DNA of 64,000 bases. It comes from Acinetobacter lwoffii (GTDB lineage Bacteria > Pseudomonadota > Gammaproteobacteria > Pseudomonadales > Moraxellaceae). The position numbers and the translations under genes are program-made. How positions within the stretch are numbered: the stretch's first letter is position 1; each line of letters begins with the position of its first letter. Shown piece by piece: positions 55,448 to 62,277 of the stretch. Where the stretch lies: the NCBI RefSeq assembly GCF_019343495.1, contig NZ_CP072549.1:2914001-2978000 (forward strand), written 5' to 3'. Below the pieces are notes generated by a model. The model did no database searches, was not told where the DNA came from, and worked only from the letters and a program-made list of their open reading frames with translations.

Positions 55448-55977
55448 ATACCTTGCATCTGGATCAAGCCGATATCCTGATTGATCTTGCCCAACAAAAA
55501 CTGTATCTGCCCCGTCTAAACAAGCAATATCTGATTTCCAGTGGCAAAAATGGCATTGGTGAAACTGAAAATAGTGGCAAGACTCCTCGTGGCTGGCACA
55601 AGATTGCTGAAAAGTTTGGTCAGAATGCTCCCTTAAATAGTGTATTTGTCGCACGTCAGGCGACGGGTGAAATTTATAATCCCCAATTGGCGGCAGAATT
55701 CCCGCAGCGGGACTGGATCCTGACGCGCATTTTATGGCTGAGTGGCCTTGAAGCGGGTTTTAATCAAGGCGAGGGCTGCGATACCTATCAGCGTTATATC
55801 TATATTCATGGCACCCCAGAAACCGAAAAGATGGGAGAGCCGCTGTCGCACGGCTGTATCCGTATGCGTAATCCGGAGGTCGCTGAATTATTTGACCTGA
55901 TCAGTGAAGATGCACTGGTCTATATTTCAGAACAGGCATTAGATCTGGGCAGGCTGAATGTTTCGAAAAGCGAATAA
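55444..55977 (+). CDS. L,D-transpeptidase (YkuD domain)
   Basis: A 177-residue protein with the YkuD catalytic motif IYIHGTPETEKMGEPLSHGCIRM, Cys being the nucleophile and the two His flanking it. No signal peptide is visible, which is odd for an enzyme that acts on peptidoglycan; it may lack export, use another route or be cytosolic in a recycling role. Coupled to the DUF454 gene. Confidence 0.85.
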   Translation: MNTLHLDQADILIDLAQQKLYLPRLNKQYLISSGKNGIGETENSGKTPRGWHKIAEKFGQNAPLNSVFVARQATGEIYNPQLAAEFPQRDWILTRILWLSGLEAGFNQGEGCDTYQRYIYIHGTPETEKMGEPLSHGCIRMRNPEVAELFDLISEDALVYISEQALDLGRLNVSKSE

Positions 55978-56470
55978 AAGTTAGATTTTAAGATTATGTG
56001 AAAATGGTTTTGTTTTTATGGACTGAATCTGCTTGGTGGAGACAGCAGAAAAGATTGATTAATCTGATCCAGATGGTATTTTTATCGCATGGAATGGGTT
56101 AAATGATTATTTGAAGCTTAGATTTACTGGCATTTTCTGAATAAAAATAAATGACAGTTGTAAGATTACATGAACACAACGTCGAGTATTTTAAAGCTTT
56201 GTATAATCCTTAATCAGAATTGCAATATGTCGTGTGGTTAGACTGAAACTTCGCAGGGTAAAACACAAAATTTCGCTTCAATTTTCATTTTGAAAATTAA
56301 AAAATTTCGGTAGAGACTTAAAAAATAAACAAAAAGTGTTGTTTTTTTTAACAAACAACCTATTTTTTAATCACTCACACCTAAAAAGTGGAAAACATTC
56401 CGAAAAGCGTTTGACAGGCTGTGCAGATTCTCTATAATGCACCCATCAAACGATGATAGACGTTTAGAAA
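55978..56470 (+). other. intergenic region before the tRNA array
   Basis: About 490 bases with no supported gene. It carries the tRNA promoter at its right end. A 32-codon frame at 56004-56102 has no ribosome site. The stretch 56250-56350 is especially rich in A and T, which could act as an upstream UP element for the strong tRNA promoter. Confidence 0.5.
56411..56438 (+). promoter_or_regulatory. strong sigma70 promoter of the tRNA array
   Basis: Consensus -35 TTGACA (56411-56416) and consensus -10 TATAAT (56433-56438) with a 16-base spacer, 32 bases before the first tRNA. No other promoter this good was seen in the window. Confidence 0.88.
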
Positions 56471-56546
56471 GGGCGCTTAGCTCAGTTGGTAGAGCGTCTG
56501 CCTTACAAGCAGAATGTCGGCGGTTCGATCCCGTCAGCGCCCACCA
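56471..56546 (+). tRNA. tRNA-Val (anticodon TAC)
   Basis: 76 bases, acceptor GGGCGCT paired with AGCGCCC, anticodon loop CTTACAA, T-arm GGTTCGATCC, encoded CCA. First of eight tRNA genes, alternating with Asp. Confidence 0.97.
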
Positions 56547-56574
56547 AGCTCTTTCATGTTGAGACCTTATAGTT

Positions 56575-56651
56575 GCAGCGGTAGTTCAGTTGGTTAGAAT
56601 ACCGGCCTGTCACGCCGGGGGTCGCGGGTTCGAGCCCCGTCCGCTGCGCCA
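56575..56651 (+). tRNA. tRNA-Asp (anticodon GTC)
   Basis: 77 bases, acceptor GCAGCGG with CCGCTGC, anticodon loop CTGTCAC, T-arm GGTTCGAGCC, encoded CCA. Confidence 0.97.
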
Positions 56652-56699
56652 CTTTAAGATCTTGATTTTCGTTTGCCACAATAGCGACATTGTGTAAAT

Positions 56700-56776
56700 G
56701 CAGCGGTAGTTCAGTTGGTTAGAATATCGGCCTGTCACGCCGAGGGTCGCGGGTTCGAGCCCCGTCCGCTGCGCCA
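56700..56776 (+). tRNA. tRNA-Asp (anticodon GTC), variant copy
   Basis: Same as the other Asp copies except for the first anticodon-stem pair, which is T-A here and C-G in the others. Both sides have changed, so pairing is kept. Confidence 0.97.
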
Positions 56777-56797
56777 TTTATACGATAGACCTTTTGA

Positions 56798-56873
56798 GGG
56801 CGCTTAGCTCAGTTGGTAGAGCGTCTGCCTTACAAGCAGAATGTCGGCGGTTCGATCCCGTCAGCGCCCACCA
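56798..56873 (+). tRNA. tRNA-Val (anticodon TAC)
   Basis: Identical to the first Val copy over its 76 bases, as far as I can read. Confidence 0.97.
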
Positions 56874-56887
56874 GATTCTTTTGCGAT

Positions 56888-56964
56888 GCAGCGGTAGTTC
56901 AGTTGGTTAGAATACCGGCCTGTCACGCCGGGGGTCGCGGGTTCGAGCCCCGTCCGCTGCGCCA
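56888..56964 (+). tRNA. tRNA-Asp (anticodon GTC)
   Basis: Identical to the first Asp copy. The spacer after the Val copy before it begins GATTCTT, shared with the next Val-Asp pair. Confidence 0.97.
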
Positions 56965-57033
56965 TTTCAAAAGAAATTAAATTGAGGTCCCTGAGCCTGA
57001 ATTTAATAAACTAAAGATTGACACTCTTTATCA

Positions 57034-57109
57034 GGGCGCTTAGCTCAGTTGGTAGAGCGTCTGCCTTACAAGCAGAATGTCGGCGGTTCGATCCCGTCAG
57101 CGCCCACCA
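57034..57109 (+). tRNA. tRNA-Val (anticodon TAC)
   Basis: Identical to the other Val copies. Followed by the same GATTCTT spacer as the Val at 56798. Confidence 0.97.
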
Positions 57110-57121
57110 GATTCTTACGAT

Positions 57122-57198
57122 GCAGCGGTAGTTCAGTTGGTTAGAATACCGGCCTGTCACGCCGGGGGTCGCGGGTTCGAGCCCCGTCCGCTGCGCCA
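57122..57198 (+). tRNA. tRNA-Asp (anticodon GTC)
   Basis: Identical to the first Asp copy, 12 bases after the previous Val gene. Confidence 0.97.
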
Positions 57199-57303
57199 TC
57201 CTAAGATGAGAAGCTTGGATTCCTGAGATCTGAGTTTTCAAGATACCAAGACTACATCCCTTGTTGGTCTTGCGTCATTTAAAACAACACTGTTGTTTTC
57301 TCA

Positions 57304-57379
57304 GGGCGCTTAGCTCAGTTGGTAGAGCGTCTGCCTTACAAGCAGAATGTCGGCGGTTCGATCCCGTCAGCGCCCACCA
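57304..57379 (+). tRNA. tRNA-Val (anticodon TAC)
   Basis: Last copy of the array, identical to the other Val copies. Confidence 0.97.
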
Positions 57380-57451
57380 TATCTTCTTGCTTCAACGCTA
57401 TTTATTCCTTAGAATCTGATTCTATTATAATAATATTAAGATTTCACGACC

Positions 57452-57913
57452 ATGAGAAATCCCTATCAGCGCAAAGCCGCGACCAAATCCCAAAAAACTG
57501 CTTTCGATCCTCAACAGCTTTATAAGCAATATATTGAAGCCATTGTTGCTAATGCTGGCATTTTTGCACTCTATCAGGATGGGTGGGCCTTATGTGCCAC
57601 GCCGACCGGACAACGCGCATTTGCCTGTTGGCAAAGTAAAGGTCTGGCTCGACTGTTGATTAAAGACAATTGGGAAAATTACGAGATTCAGGAAATTGGT
57701 CTCAAGGATTTTGTAGAGAAAGTCATTCCCTTTTTACGTCAGGAAAGTACCATTGTTTCGCTTGACCTGACCCCGGAAGGGCAGAATATTCTGGTGGCAC
57801 CGGAAAAATTATTACTTGATATTAAAAATTATCTGTATCAGATCTATGTACAAAAGCCGGAACTGTTTAAAAATCCGGATATGCCTTTGCCTAGGCAGAT
57901 CCGTTTAAATTAA
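57452..57913 (+). CDS. DUF2750 family protein
   Basis: A 153-residue cytosolic protein. NAGIFALYQDGWALCATPTG, QRAFACWQSKGLARLLI and the following IQEIGLKDFVEKVIPFL fit the DUF2750 family. There is no predicted catalytic motif, and the function is unknown. The start ATG at 57452 has only a weak ribosome site. It lies just after the tRNA array and could be read from the tRNA promoter. Confidence 0.75.
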   Translation: MRNPYQRKAATKSQKTAFDPQQLYKQYIEAIVANAGIFALYQDGWALCATPTGQRAFACWQSKGLARLLIKDNWENYEIQEIGLKDFVEKVIPFLRQESTIVSLDLTPEGQNILVAPEKLLLDIKNYLYQIYVQKPELFKNPDMPLPRQIRLN

Positions 57914-57938
57914 ATTTATTGTTTTTAAAACAGCTTGT

Positions 57939-58733
57939 TTATTGGAACAATGAATATTCATTCAGTAGCCAGCCACTTATCAAAGCAAAATATTCGCGTA
58001 ACCAGGAATTATAGCGAACATTCTGGGGTGTGCTGGCACTCAGGCTGATGACTTGTTGATAACCCTGATGTCTGGCAATGGCACGGGCACGAGGGCTATG
58101 AAAATCGCTAGTGACAATCGCAATGGGCTCATTTCGATCAATATGTTGCTGTTTTAGGATTGCCTGAGAATATTGCAGGTTCTGTTGGGTACTTCTGCTT
58201 TGATCTTCTAAGCTAATGGGGTTTTTGAGCTGCGGATAGTTCGTGTAGATATAACTTTGCATGACTTCAGCTTCGCTCTGTCTCTCCCGGAAATTTCGTC
58301 CACCGGTCATAATGATTAAAGTATTTGGATATCGTTCTGCATATTTTGCTGCGGTATCCAGACGATTTTTTAAGATGGGTGAGGGCTGACCCTGATTAAT
58401 GCCACTGCCTAATACTAAAATCGCTGCAGCAGGTCGTGCCGGAATATTCGGGTTGATTGACATCTGGATATAAACAAAGAAAGCCGCGACACTGATTATC
58501 CAGAATAAAAATCCGCCCCAGAGACTGTTCCAGAACAAGGTTCTGAATCGGGAATTCTGTTTCCAGCGCTGAATAGATGAAAAAAATAAGGCGTACAGGA
58601 TGAGTGCCACCCCAATGAAGATCGACAGGGCAATAGCAAAATGCCTCTGACCTTGGCTCAGTAACCAGACGCTATTGATACATAGGATCAAGCCAGAGAT
58701 CAGGCTAAGACTTCGTTTAAGTTGATTGAGCAT
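57939..58733 (-). CDS. YdcF/ElyC-type DUF218 membrane protein
   Basis: A 264-residue protein. Three hydrophobic helices occupy the first 100 residues; a DUF218 domain follows, with AILVLGSGINQGQPSPILKN, NTLIIMTGGRNFRERQSEAEV, EDQSRSTQQNLQYS and IVTSDFHSPRA. ElyC of E. coli influences envelope biogenesis; the relation here is by domain only. A shared terminator separates it from the next gene. Confidence 0.87.
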   Translation of the reverse strand: MLNQLKRSLSLISGLILCINSVWLLSQGQRHFAIALSIFIGVALILYALFFSSIQRWKQNSRFRTLFWNSLWGGFLFWIISVAAFFVYIQMSINPNIPARPAAAILVLGSGINQGQPSPILKNRLDTAAKYAERYPNTLIIMTGGRNFRERQSEAEVMQSYIYTNYPQLKNPISLEDQSRSTQQNLQYSQAILKQQHIDRNEPIAIVTSDFHSPRARAIARHQGYQQVISLSASTPQNVRYNSWLREYFALISGWLLNEYSLFQ

Positions 58734-58787
58734 CCAGGGTTCCTTTTTTCTTATTCATATTCTTATTATTGCTTTTGCATCTTCAAT

Positions 58788-58815
58788 AAAAACCGGGCCA
58801 TTGAGCCCGGTTTTT
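58788..58815 (-). terminator. Terminator after the PepSY-flavoreductase gene
   Basis: Stem AAAAACCGGGC/GCCCGGTTTTT, short loop, 10-11 bp nearly perfect. It lies past the stop of the minus-strand PepSY gene and before the DUF218 gene on the same strand. Confidence 0.88.
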
Positions 58816-58831
58816 AGCATATCAGGTTATC

Positions 58832-61462
58832 TTAATATACATCACGGCGATAACGTCCATCCAGGCGTAATTGATCTAGCATTGTTTCACCGAGAATCTC
58901 GGTCAGGGCCTGATCCACATCGCTGGCCATACCATTGATGCTACCGCAGACATAAATCACTGCACCTTGAGCAATCCAGGCTTTCAGTTCTTCAGCCTGT
59001 TCACGCAATTTGTGATGTACATAGACTTTTTCCTGCTGGTCGCGAGAAAACGCAAGATCGAGACGTTTCAGGGTTCCCATTTGCAGCCAGGCCTGAATGG
59101 TTTCTTCAAAGAAGAAGTCATGTTCACGCTGACGTTCACCGAAGATCAGCCAGTTCTGGCTATAGTCCTGACGGTTACGCGCACTGAGCAGGCTTAATAA
59201 TCCCGCAATCCCGGTACCATTACCAATACAGATAATCGGGCGGTTGTCATCAATCAGGTGGAAAGATTCATTGCTGCGAATACGCAGTGCAATTGGCGTA
59301 TTGAGAGCCGCATGCTGGGTCAGCCAGCCTGAACCCAATCCCAGATTACCACTAGCATCGGTTTGCTGACGTACCACCAGACGTAAAACCTGCTGGCTTG
59401 GAATACTGGCAATGGAGTATTCACGTGTTGCCAAAACCGGTAATTGCGTGAGGAGCTGATCCAGAGAATCAAAAGGTTCAGCCTGAGTCAGATCACGATC
59501 CCAGAGTGCCTGTTCAATATTCTGTTGCATAGAATGTACTTGTGTACCCGCTGCTATCTGGTGCTTTTGCATAAATGCATCGATACGTTCTTGGCTATTC
59601 CCTGGCTGAACCTCGGCAATATCACCTGCTTGCCAGACGGCTTCATGCTCAGGGGTCAGTTCGATATTGAAGGCAGGCGCACCCAGACTACCCGGATTGA
59701 GGACTTCACGTTTACTCAAACTCCAGCGATCAAAGGTCTTATCGATACTCATCGCTTGTAGCTCAAGTCGAGTGACTTGTTCCAGCGCACTATTCCATTG
59801 CTGGATATGCTCGTTATTGGCATTGTCGACTTCAATCGTATTGAATAGCTGCTGGGCACCATTCTGTTTTAACCACTGATCAATACGGTGACCAAAACTG
59901 CAATAGCTGTCTGGATATTCCTGAGAACCCAAGGCCAATACCGCATAACTTAAATAACTGAGATCAGCTTGAGCAGACAGGATTTTTTTCTCAAAAGAAG
60001 AGGCCAGATCCGGCGCTTCACCTGTGCCATAGGTGCTGGCAACAAATAATACCTGTTCGGTTTGTTGTAAATCGGCTAGCGTCAGTTGTTGTACTGGCTT
60101 CACTGTTACCGGTTGACGCGCTTCCTGCAGGGCAGTTGCTGTACGCCAAGCCAGCTGCTCAGAAACCCCTGTTTGTGAGGCATAAGCAATGAGCCACGGT
60201 TTGGCATTTTCATCCAAGTTTACTAGAGTTGCACCCTGACGTGCTGCCAGCGTTAAGCGTTTCTGTTTGCGACGTTTCAGATAGAGCATCCAGCCGGTTA
60301 CGAAGAATAATGGCATCAACAAGGCTGCGACCATGACAAGGAACTGGTAGATCGGGCCGAAGAAGCTGCCACGATGCACCGGTAACATGCTGCTCATGAT
60401 CTTTTCATTGAGCTTTTTATCTTCATACAGCTCAACTTTGGTAAATTCAGCTGTCTGGTAATTATAAGTAGCGCTGTTTCGTGCACGTTCATGCTGAACG
60501 ATTGGATCGACAAAGCTCAGTTGCATTTCACCATCCGGTTTTTTCGGAAGGTTAAACGTTACAGTAGAATACTTATCTGAAAATTCAGTGTTAAAGCCAA
60601 TCCAGCTCTGGTCCAATGCACGGACAGTAGCTTCAGGGCTGAGACCTTCGCGGCCTTCACGACCAGCACCGCGTTCGCCACCCTGACGGCCTTCACCTCG
60701 TGCTTCACCTTCAGCACGTGGGCCACGTTCGCCGCCTGGACGTCCTTCACCACGGTTATTGCCGGCATTGGCCTGCATTTCCGGTTGCGGGCGTTCCACA
60801 CCCAGCACTTTAAACATGCCATTGCGCCACCAGTCATAAGACCAGTACAGACCGGTACAGGCCAGAATCAAGTAGAAAATTACCACCCAGGTTCCCACAA
60901 CAGCATGCAGATCCCAGATAAAATTACGGCCTTTCAATTGAGGTTTTACAAAGAACCATTGCTTGATCGAATGACGTTTCGGCCAGCGCAGGTACAGACC
61001 TGACAAGACAAAAAAGATCAGCATCAGGGTACAGGCACCGGTAATCTGCTTACCCACCGGACCAACCGTCAAATTACGATGCAGTTGCTGAACAAACTGG
61101 AAAAATTCCCCACCCTTAATCTCTGGCAAGACTTCCGCAGTATAGGGGTTGATCATGATGTTCTGACCACGCCGTGCGCCTTCTTTGGCAACATTCACAG
61201 TACTCGAAGCACTCGGATCTTGTGCCACGGTAATACTGTTGATCTTCATGTCAGGCGCAGTATGGTTAAAGTGCTGATACAGCTCGGCAGGCGTGAGTTT
61301 GTCACGTTGCTGAACCTGAACCGTATAACTGTCGCTATTCATCCATTTTAATATTTGTTGTTCATAGGAATAGATTGCGCCAGTGACCCCCATTATCGAG
61401 AGGATTAAACCTGCTGTAATCCCCAGAAACCAGTGGATTTGGAAAAATGTCTTTTTAAACAT
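58832..61462 (-). CDS. PepSY-TM/sulfite-reductase-type flavoprotein fusion, probable ferric reductase
   Basis: About 876 residues. The N-terminal half is a PepSY-associated TM module: TM1 WFLGITAGLILSIMGVTGAI with HW preceding, later helices ITGACTLMLIFFVLSGLYL and AVVGTWVVIFYLILACTGLY. The C-terminal half is CysJ-like: flavodoxin IAYASQTGVSEQLAW, FAD-binding REYSIAS, NADPH-binding CIGNGTGIAGLLS, and VYVCGSINGMASDVD. Such fusions move electrons from NADPH across the inner membrane to reduce ferric siderophores. A Fur box sits 80 bases upstream. An Arg/Gly/Glu-rich insert lies in the loop between helices. The frame opens at 61564, but the membrane start fixes 61462. Confidence 0.85.
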   Translation of the reverse strand: MFKKTFFQIHWFLGITAGLILSIMGVTGAIYSYEQQILKWMNSDSYTVQVQQRDKLTPAELYQHFNHTAPDMKINSITVAQDPSASSTVNVAKEGARRGQNIMINPYTAEVLPEIKGGEFFQFVQQLHRNLTVGPVGKQITGACTLMLIFFVLSGLYLRWPKRHSIKQWFFVKPQLKGRNFIWDLHAVVGTWVVIFYLILACTGLYWSYDWWRNGMFKVLGVERPQPEMQANAGNNRGEGRPGGERGPRAEGEARGEGRQGGERGAGREGREGLSPEATVRALDQSWIGFNTEFSDKYSTVTFNLPKKPDGEMQLSFVDPIVQHERARNSATYNYQTAEFTKVELYEDKKLNEKIMSSMLPVHRGSFFGPIYQFLVMVAALLMPLFFVTGWMLYLKRRKQKRLTLAARQGATLVNLDENAKPWLIAYASQTGVSEQLAWRTATALQEARQPVTVKPVQQLTLADLQQTEQVLFVASTYGTGEAPDLASSFEKKILSAQADLSYLSYAVLALGSQEYPDSYCSFGHRIDQWLKQNGAQQLFNTIEVDNANNEHIQQWNSALEQVTRLELQAMSIDKTFDRWSLSKREVLNPGSLGAPAFNIELTPEHEAVWQAGDIAEVQPGNSQERIDAFMQKHQIAAGTQVHSMQQNIEQALWDRDLTQAEPFDSLDQLLTQLPVLATREYSIASIPSQQVLRLVVRQQTDASGNLGLGSGWLTQHAALNTPIALRIRSNESFHLIDDNRPIICIGNGTGIAGLLSLLSARNRQDYSQNWLIFGERQREHDFFFEETIQAWLQMGTLKRLDLAFSRDQQEKVYVHHKLREQAEELKAWIAQGAVIYVCGSINGMASDVDQALTEILGETMLDQLRLDGRYRRDVY

Positions 61463-61540
61463 GGTCGTCAGATTAAGGGTGAGATCTATAAAAGTGGCAA
61501 AATTATAACTGAAGTTTGAGCCCGAATTATAGGTGTTGAG

Positions 61541-61562
61541 GATAATATTTATTCTCATTATC
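61541..61562 (-). promoter_or_regulatory. Fur box upstream of the PepSY-flavoreductase gene
   Basis: On the minus strand the sequence reads GATAATGAGAAT A AATATTATC, close to the GATAATGATAATCATTATC consensus. It is about 80 bases before the start codon, so iron repression of the reductase is likely. Confidence 0.75.
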
Positions 61563-61582
61563 ATTTATTGTTTTGAGATTAA

Positions 61583-61613
61583 AAAAACCTCCATGCCGGG
61601 GCAGGAGGTTTTT
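61583..61613 (-). terminator. Terminator after the YcxB-like gene
   Basis: Stem AACCTCC/GGAGGTT extended by TGC/GCA with one bulged A, flanked by A and T runs. Confidence 0.8.
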
Positions 61614-61631
61614 CACTGAAGAAAGAACAGT

Positions 61632-62192
61632 TTAGATTTGTTTTGCTGCGCCGACTTCGGCTTCCAGATGCTTGCGAATCGTGGCGAAAGAGAAGTTTTT
61701 ACTGTCCAGACGTTTCGGCAGGATATACGCACCTTGCTGGCCTTTTACTTTGAAATTGACCAACATGAATTCTGGTGTGTTGTACCATTCATAGATGTCT
61801 TTCCAGCTAATCGCGCCAACACCTTCTTGCATGCCCATTTTCTGGCGCATCACGATGCCATGTGGTTGTACGCCCAGGCGAACACCCTTGATTTCCTGTA
61901 CCGGAAATTCATTCATCTTGCGTTTAACATACCATTCCAGACCAAAGGTACGGATCAGGTAATACAACACTACACAGACAATCGCCACCCAGCAGAAGAC
62001 GGTAGAATAGTTCTTCAGGAGCAGAATGCCCAGAATAGAAAGTGCAACAACAGCACCCATGATCAGCCATGCTTTCATGCCAATTTTATTGGTACTACGC
62101 CAGATCACCAGCTGAGCATGACGCTGCTCGGCTTCTGAAATTTCATAGTTCACAGGCTGTAGGGTATAAGCGTATAAATTTTTCGCGGTCAT
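61632..62192 (-). CDS. YcxB-like membrane protein
   Basis: A 186-residue protein with two adjacent transmembrane helices (WLIMGAVVALSILGILLL and TVFCWVAIVCVVLYYLI) followed by a soluble C-terminal domain. ISWKDIYEWYNTPEFMLVNF and AYILPKRLDSKNFSFATIRK fit the C-terminal YcxB-like pattern. Function unknown. The gene is upstream of the PepSY gene on the same strand but separated from it by its own terminator. Confidence 0.75.
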   Translation of the reverse strand: MTAKNLYAYTLQPVNYEISEAEQRHAQLVIWRSTNKIGMKAWLIMGAVVALSILGILLLKNYSTVFCWVAIVCVVLYYLIRTFGLEWYVKRKMNEFPVQEIKGVRLGVQPHGIVMRQKMGMQEGVGAISWKDIYEWYNTPEFMLVNFKVKGQQGAYILPKRLDSKNFSFATIRKHLEAEVGAAKQI

Positions 62193-62277
62193 AATGAAAT
62201 TAGCAGATTTTAAACTGTAAAAAGTTTAGCACTAATTGTACCAATTCAGTGAGTATATTGTTCCAAAATCAGCCAAA

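Noticed and set aside
56004..56102. 32-codon frame MVLFLWTESAWWRQQKR
   Set aside because: No ribosome site and no conservation evidence.
57011..57241. Minus-strand frame of 76 codons with TGLEPATPGVTG and ALTGSNRRHSACKADAL
   Set aside because: This is the classic false protein made by translating tRNA genes; it overlaps Val and Asp tRNAs.
57319..57525. Plus-strand frame starting MVERLPYKQNVGGSIPSAPT
   Set aside because: Also a known false translation of a tRNA (Val) running into the start of the DUF2750 gene.
60559..60837. Minus-strand alternative frame in the Arg/Gly-rich part of the reductase gene
   Set aside because: The repeat structure opens several frames; the reductase frame is fixed by its flavin and NADPH motifs.
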